Positions 12,960 to 23,684 are shown, counted from the stretch's first letter. The stretch is DNA of 64,000 nt from Pelodera strongyloides (GCA_036852015.1 JAANDG010000055.1:310001-374000); one strand, 5' to 3'. The notes: generated from the letters alone by a model not told the origin. A program made the numbers and translations.

Positions 12960-13770
12960 TAATCAATTTCAGATTTTTTTAAACCGAGTCATTGCTTTTT
13001 TTATTTCTTAATATATAATCAAATTTCAGGTGCTAATCTACAATATTTCAGGTTCTAATGCAAAATTTCAGGGCTTTGATTGTATGTTTAGCCGTTTTCC
13101 AGTACAAAGTAATTTTTACATTACAGATTAATGAGAATAGACGCAGTGCATAGGTGACGAGTCGACAGAGCAGGCAACTTCGGTTGGAGCAGTTCAATTC
13201 GTCCCGGAAGGACAGAGATAAGTCTTACGCTTACATTCTCATCGCGTCAAGCTAATTAAGTTGAAATTTGGCTAAACCTAGATAAACACGCGTTGTATCT
13301 TTTTGTCCAGATATACTTGACGGTGAAGTTTGAAGCTTGAAATTAGAACTGATTTACGCTTTCTTCGTGACCTTTGTGTGTGATGGTGTTTTATGCAGGA
13401 TGCAAAATCGAAGGAATGAATTATTAACAGTACTTTCTGTCTAACTTAATACTATCTAACTTAATACTACTAGTTCTTTTGCAATTAGTATCACGAAGCA
13501 AAGTTGTGGAGTTTGTGTCAAAGTAAGGCATGTTGTATGAGTTGAATTTGATACAGGTCGCAGTGATTTTCATGCTATGTGGGATGTGGGATAGCTGGGA
13601 ATGGGAGTGGAATATTTATATGAGCCGTGTGAAGGTGCAGCGAGAATAGTGATTCTGGTGGGTTTATTTCATTGGCTGTTTATTGGTTAGGCTATCAAGA
13701 TCAAGTGTTCAGTCTTCAACACTTGTTGAGAGAAAGATGTCCAGGGTAGACCTCTCTCCTAAAAGTTTAT
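12960..13770. other. No gene recognised
   Basis: AT-rich sequence with repeated TTTCAGG motifs. A block at about 13198-13235 (GTCCCGGAAGGACAGAGATA and following bases) is closely matched at 19246-19283 on the other side of the transposon nest. Confidence 0.5.
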
Positions 13771-13888
13771 ACTTAAAGCGAAATGCTAGCCCCTTTGGAA
13801 AATTTGCATGTGATAAGCAAATCCTATGTATCCTATGCTAATTTTGTACGATCGTCCACGGCAATCGTACAAACTTAGCATAGGATAC

Positions 13889-14101
13889 TGTTGTGTCCTC
13901 CAAATTAGGCACACAATTGTAGTAAGAAGTATTTATTGTAGACACGGAAGTTGGAGACGAACGTATTTCGATATGAGATCGATCCTCATTAGCTAGAGCG
14001 CTACTATTTATGGAACGCGCTCGTATGCTAATGAGCTGCTAATTCACTAGACTGTAAATACTAGACAATACTAAATTCCTAGGTATACGTTATACCTAAC
14101 A
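13889..14101 (-). repeat. Long terminal repeat (3' LTR of the minus-strand element)
   Basis: The 213-bp repeat starts TGTTGTGTCC and ends CCTAACA, giving the usual TG...CA ends. It matches the LTR at 18100-18871 base for base over most of its length. Immediately internal, on the minus strand, is the purine run AAAAAGGGAGG, a good polypurine tract. This fixes the element's direction as right to left. Confidence 0.85.
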
Positions 14102-14220
14102 CCTCCCTTTTTAGCTAACAACTCAATATGGCTTAATCTTGAGCTTAATATTGAAGTTGTTGTTGTTACCGGAGGCAGCCAGCGTGGTTGATCATCCTCG
14201 CGAGATGGGCTATAAGAGGC

Positions 14221-15688
14221 CTAAAATGCCACTTCCCGTGGCTTATTCCATAGGTTGGTAGGAATGAGCGTCGTGGGGTGGGCGGGGCATGTAAGGAGGT
14301 GGTGGACGTCGTGGGGGCTGTTTCCCCAATCTGGGCAGGAGTCTGGAACGATGTCGTCAACACGATGGAGGTAGTGGTTCGTGAATCTGCTGTGACCGGA
14401 GCGGAGTTGGCTGAGGGTGCATCTGACGTTTCGCGGAAGGTCTGCTTCTTCTTTGTGGATATCTGGTGGCGGTCTCCCCCCCCCCCCCCCCAGGATGGCG
14501 GGTGGCTTGAGTGTGCGTTTTTCCTCGGCGACTGCTATGGTGTGGACTGCGCCGGCGACTGCCTTTGCGCAGCTTGGGTCGGAGGCTCCTGCGATAGCTG
14601 CCATGACCGTGTTCTTATGGGCCATGCGGGTGCTCGCTTCCATGTTGCGAGGCGGAAGGGGCTTCTGCAGGATTCCGTGACAGGCGTGGCTCGGATCCGA
14701 GGAGCGAGCGAGGAATTGAGCGGAGAGCATGTCCAGATGGCTGCGGATGCGGACTTGCATTATCTTTGCCTCTGAGTGGAGGTGATCGATGTCTGCCATT
14801 TTGTGGTTCCCTGTGATGGTTCTGAGGGCTGCATTCTGGGCACGCTGGATCGAGTCAGTGGCGGAGGTGGAGACGAAGCTGGACCAGGCTGGGGCTGCAT
14901 AGGCGTACACTGCTTGGGAGATAGCCTTGTAGGTGAGGCGTAGCGTTTCCTTCTGGTTACCCCATGTGCTTCCTGCTAAGGCCTTGAGCACGTTGTTGCG
15001 TTGGGTGATGCGGGCGGCGACTCCTCTGGCATGTTGACTGAATGTGAATATCGTGTCGTAGGTGACGCCGTATCTTAGCAGTGTTGACTGGAGGGACCAG
15101 GACGTTTCCAACGGTTATGTTGAGGGTAGTCCGGTACTCCTTGCTGAATGGCGTGAGGAGCATCAGTTGGCTTTTAGCAGGGGAGATGGAGAGCTTGCGC
15201 GGCTTCAAGAAGTCTTCAATTGCTGGGAGAGCAGCTCGAAGGTGGTCAGCCGCAGCCGAGATGGTGGGTTCAGAGGCGCATACGGTTATGTCGTCGGCAT
15301 AAGATATGACCTTGACCTTGTGTTGGTGGTCCGGGAGGTCCTTGAGGTATAAGTTGAAGAGGGTAGGTGATAGAGCGCTACCCTGTGGAACTCCGCTTCG
15401 AATTTGTCCAGCTTTGGAGGTGGCTTCTCTGAAGGTGGTCCGTGCTGTTCTGCCTCTGAGATAGTTGGCCAGCCACTTCTTGGCGTAGTCGGGAGTGTCC
15501 GTCTTGAGCACCAGGTCTGTGAGCTTGTGGATGTCGAGGCTGTCGAAGGCCTTCGACATGTCAATGGCCATGAGGACGGTGCGACTGGCTGGTTTCTTTT
15601 GGTTGAAACCTTCTGCGATGTCCTCGGAAAGGGTGTGAAGCGCAGTCGTGGTTGATCTACCGGAGGTGAAACCGTGTTGGTTGCATGT
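14221..15688 (-). mobile_element. LINE reverse transcriptase and C-terminal domain, frameshifted
   Basis: Non-LTR reverse transcriptase. The minus-strand frame shows motif A (AIDMSKAFDSLD), motif B (SGVPQGSALSPTLFNLYL) and the catalytic YADD box (ISYADDITV), preceded by the QHGFTSGRST-type block. The frame ends at 14957, while the natural continuation (YDTIFTFSQHA onward, to a Cys/His-containing end around CPDWG...HHLLTCP) is in another frame starting near 15100. A frameshift therefore lies at about 15080-15110. Product: an RNA-dependent DNA polymerase for target-primed reverse transcription, now inactive. It is interrupted upstream by the TIR element at 15689-16147. Confidence 0.85.
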
Positions 15689-16147
15689 GTAAGGTACCAG
15701 TGTCTGTGTGTGCCTATAAACTATCCCTATATATAAACATCTAGCACACACAGCATCTGTCCCTTGTCGTCTCTCTGACCTTGAACAGCTGGCACGCGGG
15801 GAGAGCAATCGCTCCCTCGTATATACAATCATTCCCTACCGCGGTCGCCATGTAATAAATCAGGATTGCTAGTATCCTGTCTATTAACTATGTTATTATT
15901 CTGATGTTGTTGTGTGGTGAAATGTAGTGTTAATAACAATACATAGCCAAGTCTTTATATCTGACGAACGTGCGTATGTTACATGCCCGAGCCTAGGCAT
16001 GGAATGATTGTATATACGAGGGAGCGATTGCTCTCCCCGCGTGCCAGCTGTTCAAGGTCAGAGAGACGACAAGGGACAGATGCTGTGTGTGCTAGATGTT
16101 TATATATAGGGATAGTTTATAGGCACACACAGACACTGGTACCTTAC
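15689..16147. mobile_element. 459-bp element with perfect 147-bp terminal inverted repeats
   Basis: The left arm 15689-15835 (GTAAGGTACCAGTGTCTGTG...) and right arm 16001-16147 appear to be exact inverted complements for all 147 bp. They surround a 165-bp unique centre. There is no open frame of note. It splits the LINE between its post-endonuclease linker and its RT core. No clear target duplication is visible, and roughly 150 codons of LINE sequence expected between the two halves are missing. A deletion accompanied or preceded the insertion. The near-identity of the arms suggests it is young. Confidence 0.85.
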
Positions 16148-16583
16148 GGGTGAAACCTTTGTTGAAGCAGTTGGCGATGTTGTTGGACTCGGTGACCATA
16201 TTGTTGCCAAATTCGACCGCGCAGTTTGGTGGAGGTCTGCCCTTGTCGTTAAGCATTTTGATGCTCTTCCAAAGCTTGTTGGCGTCCCGTTTTGGGTCAA
16301 ACTCCTCCATGAACTGTCTCCATGTGTCACATTTGTTTTTGTCGGTTGCCCTTCGGATCTTGATGTTGAGCGAGGCGATGTCCGGAGAGGAGGGGTCGTC
16401 TTCTGTGAGAGCGTCGCGTTGGGCCATCCAGTCGAGAATCTCCGGTGAGAGTGCCGATACCCTTTTGTGTACTCGACCGCGAGGTATAGAGCTGGCGGCT
16501 GCAGATTGCAGGATCTTCCGTAGGAAGGGCTCAGCTTGTGGGGCGGGTAAGCTAGGAAGTCGATCCGGGGCACGTCTTGTCAT
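16148..16583 (-). mobile_element. LINE ORF2 linker segment (upstream of the RT core)
   Basis: The minus-strand frame carries the segment that joins endonuclease and reverse transcriptase in Jockey-like LINEs. It includes a charged helical stretch, a W(R/K)QFMEEFDPKRDANKLWKSIK-type block and NNIANCFNKGFT, the usual lead-in to RT. The endonuclease domain is absent. It abuts the end of the Gypsy integrase frame at about 16590 with no sign of its own 5' end, so the LINE copy is 5'-truncated or was joined by deletion. Confidence 0.7.
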
Positions 16584-16592
16584 AGTCGATCT

Positions 16593-17396
16593 TCATAGCA
16601 CTGGCGAAGTTGGGCTCCTCGGCTTGTCCTTCTCGGGTGCATCCATAGCGTCCATCGGGGTCGTAGGTGTAGTATCGTCGGGTACATCCAAATCCGTACC
16701 GTAGATGTGTTGCGGGTCATGGTTCCTTATTTTCTGTTCGGCGATCGGCTCCAGATCAAACGTATCCAATAGGATGTCTAGGGCACCAGGCGTCCTAGTT
16801 GATGGAGACCGCATCTGGTTAGCGTGACGTCGGTGTGTCTTCTGTTGTCCTTCGATCTTCACATCATAGATTACCGCTCCATGTTTCTTCACAACAGTCG
16901 CTTCTATCCAGGTTGGCTTACTCGGGTTACGGACGTTACGGTAGTCACGAACATATACCAAGGTTCCAGGAAGAAAAACCTTCGGTTGCGAACCATGCTT
17001 CTTGTTAAACTGCGCCTCCATACGAACATCCTTGAGCATCTTCCTTTCGGCCTTTGGCTTCATTAGATCCCAAGATGTCCGTAGTTTTCTTCCAAGAAAT
17101 GCTTCCGCCGGCGACATCCGATTCGGTACAGATTCGCTCGGGGTCATTCTATAGGAGAGCAGAAATGTTTGAAGATTCTCAGCAGGGCTTCCCTCCCCTT
17201 TTAACTTCAGCAGCGCCCGCTTAAAACTGTCGACGAACCTCTCCACTTGTCCATTCGATTGCGGGTGGAATGGCGGTGAGCGAACGTGCTCAACCCCATT
17301 CTTTGCACAGAACAATGCGAACTCTCCACTCGTGAACTGAGTTCCATTATCTGTTACCAGTGTGTCTGGCATACCGAACTGAGCGAAACAGCACAC
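16593..17396 (-). mobile_element. Gypsy-like integrase, N-terminally truncated
   Basis: Retroviral-type integrase core of an LTR retrotransposon. The second catalytic Asp is in LVTDNGTQFTS and the catalytic Glu is in HPQSNGQVERFV. The C-terminal part has the KVFLPGTLVYVRDYR-type domain common in Metaviridae. The zinc-binding HHCC region and the first catalytic Asp are missing, so the copy is inactive. It lies downstream of RNase H in the usual Gypsy order. Confidence 0.9.
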
Positions 17397-17466
17397 ATCA
17401 GGATTCCATTATCCTCCGAGAGCGACAATTTTCTATTCTCGAATTGCTTAATGTCTTTATTTAGAA

Positions 17467-18063
17467 CTAACCGGCCAATTCCCAACCGGCCAGTCTTGTG
17501 AGATTAACCGGCCAGTCTTGTGAGATTCCAATACGACTTGCAATGTCTTGTCCGCTGCGGTAGCCTCTTGAATCATCCTGGCTGTCACCGGCAGCGCCGC
17601 GATGGTTCCACGATGTAGATTGGCGTATCCATCCACTTCCACACTCGCTACCACCGAGTCCTCCATAGATCCTGTCTGTGTACTTCGGGATCAATCTTGA
17701 CAAGACATCCGCATAGCCCATCTCACTGGTTGGTTTGAAAACGATCTTGAAATCGAAGCTTCTGAAGTAGAGTGCCCATCTCTGCAGTCGATTTGCTGTC
17801 GTCACCGGGGTTCCATTCCTGGATCCAAAAATCGAGACCAATGGCTTGTGATCCGTCGCAAGAGTGAATTTTCTGCCCAAAAGATACTTGTAGAACTTCT
17901 TGAGGCCCCAGAAAATACCTAATCCTTCTTTCTCGATCTGACCGTAGTTCTTTTCTGCTGGATTCAGTGTCCTTGAAGCGTGTTCGATTGCCTTCTGTGA
18001 TCCATCCGTCATGCGATGGAGAATAACTGCACCCAGTCCGTATTGCGACGCGTCCGTCGCCAA
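17467..18063 (-). mobile_element. Gypsy-like RNase H domain, start of the pol remnant
   Basis: RNase H of an LTR retrotransposon. The expected acidic residues are in ATDASQYGLGAV, the Glu of IEKEGLGI and ATDHKPLVSIF, followed by the RLQRWAL and DVLSRL blocks. It begins only about 40 bp inside the 5' LTR, so gag, protease and reverse transcriptase are deleted. The 3' end includes a short direct repeat (CCGGCCAGTCTTGTGAGATT twice, 17480-17527) where the frame runs out before integrase. Confidence 0.9.
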
Positions 18064-18198
18064 TATCTATATCTCATAATATCTCATCCTGACCGCCAGT
18101 GTTGTGTCCTCCAAATTAGGCACACAATTGTAGTAAGAAGTATTTATTGTAGACGCGGAAGTTGGAGACGAAAGTATTTAGATATGAGATCGATCCTC

Positions 18199-18757
18199 CC
18201 CTCTGGTCTCCAACCGCGCAGCGCACCCCCAGCCAGGAGCGCTCGCCCCTTCTTTTTGCCCCCCCCTACGCGGCTGGCCGGTGCCCCCCCTACGCGGCTG
18301 GCCGGTGCTCCCCTGCGCGGTTAGCCCTCCAATGCAAAAATAAAAAGACAGACCACATCCGCAAAACAAATGCACCGAACAGGAATCGAACCTACGAAAT
18401 TAACTCATTATGTTCTGGAGCCAGCGCCTTAGACCACTCGGCCACAAAGCGCATGTCTAATAATCGAAAAGAAACATTGGGTGGTGACAGCGGATTCTTC
18501 GAAATTGCGCGGCTGGGTGCGCGGTTGGCTGGGGGCCCCCTGCGCGGTTGGCTGGGGGTGCGCTGCGCGGTTGAGGACCAGAGCCCCGAGGCACCGCACA
18601 CCCAGCCGCGTAGTTTGCAAACTACGCGGCTTACCGGGGCCCCTCTGCGCGGTACGCGGCTGGCTACGCCCGCACTCCAATTTGCGCGGCTGGCTACGCG
18701 TGCACTCCAATTTGCGCGGCTGGGTACGCGGTGCGCTGCGCACCCAGGAACGTAGTC
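18199..18757. mobile_element. GC-rich insert inside the LTR, with a tRNA-like core
   Basis: The insert is markedly GC-richer than everything around it. It is made of degenerate copies of CGCGGCTGGCTACGCG and CTACGCGGCTGGCCGGTG. Long open frames on both strands follow from the composition and are not taken as genes. It is absent from the partner LTR, so it arrived after the LTR element inserted. It may be a SINE-like or satellite-derived element. Confidence 0.6.
18368..18450 (-). pseudogene. tRNA-like sequence (Leu/Ser-type D arm)
   Basis: On the minus strand, GTGGCCGAGTGGTCTAAGGC is a textbook D arm and A box of a long-variable-arm tRNA. GGTTCGATTCC is a perfect B box. The stretch between them does not form a regular anticodon stem and the acceptor ends pair poorly. 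A tRNA relic driving a SINE-like insert is the best reading. Confidence 0.45.
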
Positions 18758-19374
18758 ATTAGCTAGAGCGCTACTATTTATGGAACGCGCTCGTATGCTA
18801 ATGAGCCGCTAATTCACTAGACTGTAAATACTAGACAATACTAAATTCCTAGGTATACGTTATACCTAACAGATATATAGGATTTGCTTATCACATGCAA
18901 ATTTTCCAAAGGGGCTAGCATTTCGCTTTAAACTGGGCGGTTACACTCATCAAAAATTGTGTATGTAGTTGTATCGCTTGTCCTTTACTAGGTTGTCAAT
19001 CAGACATACTGGGTACGGGTGGTATGCTTACTAGCGTTGATAGATATTATGTTTTAGAGTGATAATAATGGATCAACAACGATAATTATTAGAACATGCG
19101 AATGATTTGTACTTTGTACTACAGTCGTTTACGAATTCCTTGTAGGTGGGCTGTTGATGACTCTAATGCTGATGTTTGCTGCGTGCGGCTATTCGAGCAA
19201 GTAGTTGGCGGGCAACTGTGCTAGTTGAATATGGAGAATATCAGTTGGTCCCGAAAGGACAAAGATAAGTTTTGCGCTTAAAATTCCTGTCGAATCTAAT
19301 TTGTGAGTAGAGTAGGGGACGAATGACTTGTTTAGGCGGGCTATCGTTGTCTTTTGAGAATCGTTTTGCCGTTT

Positions 19375-19450
19375 TGTCATCCGGTAGTGTAGTGGATAGG
19401 GTTGCAGGCTGCTGAGCGGAATGTCGCGGGTTCGACTCCCCTTGCGGACA
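19375..19450 (+). pseudogene. tRNA-like Pol III sequence
   Basis: It shows an A box (TAGTGTAGTGG) and a B box (GGTTCGACTCC) at correct spacing. Acceptor ends GTCATCC and TGCGGAC pair at only about four of seven positions, and the anticodon stem is weak. It is likely a pseudo-tRNA. The anticodon cannot be assigned safely. Confidence 0.5.
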
Positions 19451-19668
19451 GTGGCAGCTAATCCTCCATTTCCAATTTCTAGTCTTAGGATTGGCTTGAT
19501 TTTTAGTTTGTGATTTGATTTGAGCGTGTTCCGTATTATTATGCAATCCTTTCATCTTTAATTGAGTTTCAGTTCGTTGCTTGGACGCCGTGTTGAGGCA
19601 GCCCATTCCCATTGGGAACAACGTTGATGTGTGGGAAAGTGGAAGCGATAACAATCCTGACCTTAGAC

Positions 19669-19851
19669 TTAAAGCGAAATACCGACCGGGTTTTCGTACA
19701 CATCGCGCACCCCTGCTTTCTTATGCATCATATGCAAATGAGCATAAATTAGAATAAAAAATAGACCCCAATTCGACCCCACTTAGCATAACTGCATAAG
19801 AATGCACATATTTGAGATGCGTTTCAAAAACCGGCTGGTATTCCGCTTTAA
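19669..19851. repeat. MITE, TTAAAGCG/CCGGCCGG subfamily
   Basis: TTAA lies at both ends. The termini are AGCGAAATACCGACCGG on the left and the complement of CCGGCTGGTATTCCGCT on the right. The centre has TATGCAAATGAGCATAAATTAG, a shared internal signature of the subfamily. Confidence 0.85.
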
Positions 19852-20175
19852 GCATAATGTCACCCAATGCAATGCGAATTAGGTACCGTATTTTCTCAAA
19901 CTCTAACTAATTGACTTAAAAATGAATCTGAGGTTTCTCTGGATAAATTTTTTTCAAAACGTGTATTCAAATTATATCCCAGTTTATCAATTGTACGAGA
20001 AACGCGCGTGTACGTGTACTATAGGAGGTTAGACTTCCAACTTCGAGACTAGCGTAATTCACAAAACTTGCCACATACAGTGCTAACTACTGTGTGTTAC
20101 ACAGGCTAATAGGATGAATCATATGCTTTTTAGTAGCGTTTCATCGATAGTTTATTTATGTAGCTAACCTTTCAG

Positions 20176-20350
20176 ATACCCGATATCCCTGGCTGCAATA
20201 TGACCAGATCACTCACGCTTACCAGCCGCCCACACTTTACCACCCACTGACTGGACCACCCATGTTGAGTGGACCAGGACCACCCACGTTGCTGGTGCGG
20301 ATAAAAAGGGACCGGAGCGCGTTTCCTGGTTTCATCCTGCTGTACTCGCG
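20176..20350 (+). other. Orphan coding-like exon, proline-rich
   Basis: Positions 20176-20350 sit between CTTTCAG and CTCGCG/GTGAGA and are open throughout in one frame (58 codons, Pro/Tyr-rich, ending RSAFPGFILLYSR). If spliced to the acceptor at 21361/21362 the frame would add four residues (TDSI) and stop at 21377. That would make this the end of a + strand gene whose upstream exons were not found. No homology is recognised. Frame integrity over 175 bp with both splice sites is the only evidence. Confidence 0.35.
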
Positions 20351-20534
20351 GTGAGAACATTGTCTTTTTGTTCCGTTGAGAACTCTTTGATCCTTTCCAG
20401 CATACCCGCTATTCACACTATCTGGTGCTAATCATCTTTCGTCATTACATTGCATTAAATTCCATATCATTTGTCTGTGTGTATTGAACTAACATTTAGG
20501 CTTACAATTATTGTTCAATCTCACAAATGGTGCT

Positions 20535-20705
20535 TTAAAGCGAAATGCTAGCCCCTTTGGAAAATTTGCATATGATAAGCAAATCATATGTATCCTATGC
20601 TAATTTTGTACGATCGTCCACGGCAATCATACAGAATTAGCATAGGCTACAGAGGATTTGCTTATCATATGCAAATTTTCCAAAGAGGCTAGCATTTCGC
20701 TGTAA
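20535..20705. repeat. MITE, TTAAAGCGAAATGCTAGCC subfamily
   Basis: This nearly complete copy has inverted termini AAAGCGAAATGCTAGCCCC and GGCTAGCATTTCGCT. It carries TTTGCATATGATAAGCAAAT on the left and GATTTGCTTATCATATGCAAAT on the right, plus a GTACGATCGTCCACGGCAATC centre. It is the reference for the copy split by the LTR element. Confidence 0.85.
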
Positions 20706-20985
20706 CGCGCGTTTACACACTAGATGTATAAAAAAAATTGTGCAGGTTCAGGATATCAGTGGACATACGAACGTAGTTTGATTTGAATGGGATTTGGCCA
20801 GTATCGAAACTAGTCATTCGGTGCTTAAATTGGACAACTCAGATTGCAGAGGTTGTTTTTTTCCTTTGATTTTAAATGTTGCTCTCTGGCTAGGCTTTGG
20901 CTCTGCCCCATGTTGGAATTATGCTAGTTATCTGTGGTGAGTGCTAATTATACTCCACTTGTGGTATGGTGTGTTGGAGCGCTTG

Positions 20986-21120
20986 TTAAAGCGAAATGCT
21001 AGCCCCTTTGGAAAATTTGCATATGATAAGCAAATCCTATGTATCCTATGCTAATTTTGCGCGATCGTCCACGGCAATCGCGCAAACAAATTTTCCTAAG
21101 AGGCTGGCATTTCGCTTTAA
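20986..21120. repeat. MITE, TTAAAGCGAAATGCTAGCC subfamily, internally deleted
   Basis: It has the same termini and TTAA flanks as the copy at 20535, but part of the right arm between the centre and AATTTTCC is missing. Confidence 0.85.
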
Positions 21121-21129
21121 TATGTTAGT

Positions 21130-22828
21130 GGTACTGATACACGTTGGATCTGTGTCCAATGTATGTTAATTAAACATTGTGTATTATGCACAAAACTTGT
21201 GACCTCGTGATATTATGGGGGCACGTGGAGCATACCTTGCGGCGTGGTGGGTATTTGTGCAACGAGGCATGGATTCATGTAGATGTAGATTATGTAGAAA
21301 ATTTGGGAATTCTCAGGAACTGAACTACTTATAGTTAGATTCTTGTATTGTTTTCTTTCAGAACAGACTCGATCTGAAATAGGGGAGAAATATCTGGAAC
21401 AGCTTCAGAATAAGGCGCGGCTTGCGATTTGAGCTCTCCAAATGGAGTAGCGGGGAGCGCCCGCCTTCTCTAGGTAAGAACTTCCTTGAAATGGGTGTAT
21501 TCCTTATTTCATTACAACTGTCTTCCCATGCCATGCCTATTGGGCGTGTGCCGACTTACTTTCCGCGCTTGCGGCTATTTCATCTAATTGTAAGGAATTC
21601 TAACCGCGGTGCGATTACTAAATATTTCACTGATTCGGGGGGATAGCTAACCGTGGAAGCGAGCTTTAGTGTGGTCATTTGACCTCGAATACCGATTCTA
21701 TCTACTCATAACTGAGTACTCGGTTTGGTTAATCTAGAAGTTGAAGAATTATGTAATAATTTGTTAAAGCGATGTAGCGGCAGTTTTTAAATGTAAGCTG
21801 TGAAAAGTCATACCGCTTGGTCCCAAAGTTGTATGCAAGTGAATATGCTAAGAACAGCGTTTTTTTCCCACACACTGTACTGTACAGTGCCCTATATACG
21901 TATCAATTCCGGCTGTTATATCACCTGACTGTGCTATTATATTAATTATTTAAATTTTACTTTTCAGATGCCATTATGAAGGTCCTACTCAACAAGTTTA
22001 CGCCGACGACTGAAAAACTGCTGCACATTATTTGCTAATTTGAATGTCTTCGTTGTACTTTATTTCGTTTCGCCGGTTTCGCGGTTTCGCGTACTGTAAC
22101 TTTTATATTGTTATTTTAGTTGTGAAATTTATTATATGTTACTGGCGCGAGAAAGCCAGTGTATTTGTTTTCTTTGCGCCTTACATTTCTTCTTTTTTTT
22201 GCAAATGGTATTGTATTTGTATTATTTGTTAACTGTAACCCAGGGCCACAAAGAGTGTTCCAAGGACCCATGGCCTAAGGATCCTGGAGATACGACGGTT
22301 GGTCTCACCTAGTGGTTGTTTGGTGGTGGATTGAGCTTTAGCTGCAAGAGGGGCGGCGCAATTGATTTAGCGCGACATGTATATATAGTATTATTATATT
22401 ATACATACGAATCATGTAAAAATCGCATGTTATAATCCCAGTGGGTTGCGTGCCAGATGCTTGGCCATGCCATAATGGGCCCAGTTTAGTGAAAGATCTG
22501 TGTTGATGCGCAATAAGAGTGTCGTGTCGCAGAGTGAAACCCCGCAACACAAATGTTGCGGCACTAATTAAAATTTGTCGACTCATTCCTGGGTGCAAAA
22601 TTTGTGGTTCTAAAATTCTGTTGCCCGAAAAACGATGCTTATAAATGTTGAAGAACAAAAAACTGCTGCACCGCAACAACAGAGTTGTGGATCGTGTATT
22701 CATTTTACCACTGCAATTAAGAGGAATTATGAAGGCTTTATGAAAATGTATGAAGGCTTTATGAAAGCCTTGCGCACGATGTTGTTGTTTTAAAAACTGT
22801 TGTGCAAAAAAAAGAATATGTTTACATA
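21130..22828. other. No gene recognised; two exon-like blocks
   Basis: Positions 21362-21476 (after TTCTTTCAG, ending CTAG/GTAAGA) contain a short helical frame (EIGEKYLEQLQNKARLAI, then stop). Positions 21968-22038 follow TTTCAG, read KVLLNKFTPTTEKLLHIIC in one frame and stop. Either may be a last exon. The rest is AT-rich with no recognised element. Confidence 0.3.
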
Positions 22829-22829
22829 A

Positions 22830-22988
22830 ACATTCACATTAAATATGCAGATTTCGTGCAAAAATACGGTGGTATTGACAAAAACGTAAGGAAACCCCAT
22901 CAACAACAGTTACGATAAAGACTACTCATCCATGAATGTAACTAAAAACTACAGTACTCTTAGACAATAATTACAGTACTATTAATCG
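22830..22988. repeat. Copy of the segment at 25237-25397
   Basis: About 158 bp (AAATATGCAGATTTCGTGCAAAA through CAGTACTATTAATCG) is nearly identical to 25237-25397. It includes the right terminus GGAAACCCCATCAA of the GGGGTTTCC repeat family. The copy stops at the bases that form the stop codon of the RING gene at 25394. Confidence 0.85.
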
Positions 22989-23192
22989 CCCAGTGGGCTG
23001 TGTAAGACAGGTGTGAACGCCTGAGGCAATTATTCATGCAGAAGGATCGGGTATCGGGTCATCTTCGAGTGATTTGAATTTGAAAAAAAAAAAGAAGTTT
23101 AAAATATATAGCTAAGTTCAAGAACAAACAAGAAATTCAAAAGCTGTTTACATGACAGTGTAGAGCTTCACTTGATTTACCAGCTAATTGTT

Positions 23193-23356
23193 ATGGGGTT
23201 TCCATGTATGCCAAAAACAAACGTGCGTTCCTTTCCAAGTATAGAAAAATTTGCCGTATTTTCCCTGAATTGAATATTTGACATGAGAAATTAATACATG
23301 GGTCTCGCGAAGTCGTAAAATACGGTAAATTTGTCCGGATACTTGGAAACCCCATA
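23193..23356. repeat. MITE, ATGGGGTTTCC family
   Basis: The inverted termini are ATGGGGTTTCCATGTATGCC on the left and the complement of GGATACTTGGAAACCCCAT on the right. TACGGTAAATTT and its partner lie inside. Confidence 0.8.
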
Positions 23357-23376
23357 AGCGTAAAATGGTTCTCTGC

Positions 23377-23399
23377 GGGGGGGGGGGGGGGGGGGGGGG
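23377..23399. repeat. Poly-G tract
   Basis: A G homopolymer of about 22-23 bases. Confidence 0.9.
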
Positions 23400-23498
23400 T
23401 GTATGTAGCATTTACATAGTCTTTTATGTTGGGAATTTCATTTCGGGACCGGAAAAGCGGGCTATAACAACAAGTGCCCCCCAGGGTTCATTTAAAAA

Positions 23499-23684
<186 letters not shown>

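Larger units (their letters stand above)
18100..18871 (-). repeat. Long terminal repeat (5' LTR of the minus-strand element) carrying a 560-bp insert
   Basis: It has the same TGTTGTGTCC...CCTAACA ends as the LTR at 13889-14101, but is interrupted after GATCGATCCTC. Just internal on the minus strand is TGGCGGTCAGGAT, a plausible tRNA primer-binding site beginning with TGG. Confidence 0.85.
13773..18931. mobile_element. TTAA-flanked MITE split by an LTR element (outer layer of the nest)
   Basis: The left half is 13773-13888 and starts TTAAAGCGAAATGCTAGCCC. The right half is 18872-18931 and ends with its inverted complement GGGGCTAGCATTTCGCTTTAA. Intact relatives at 20535-20705 and 20986-21120 have the same termini, showing that the halves were once joined. 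The LTR element sits exactly at the break, with GATAC on the left and GATAT on the right as a probable 5-bp target duplication. Confidence 0.8.

Noticed and set aside
14278..15655. Several + strand frames of 73-165 codons opposite the LINE
   Set aside because: They are antisense shadows of the GC-rich reverse-transcriptase frame.
18162..18762. 197- and 93-codon + frames in the GC-rich insert
   Set aside because: Openness follows from the GC-rich tandem motif. The peptides are Arg/Ala/Pro/Leu repeats and overlap a tRNA-like sequence on the other strand.
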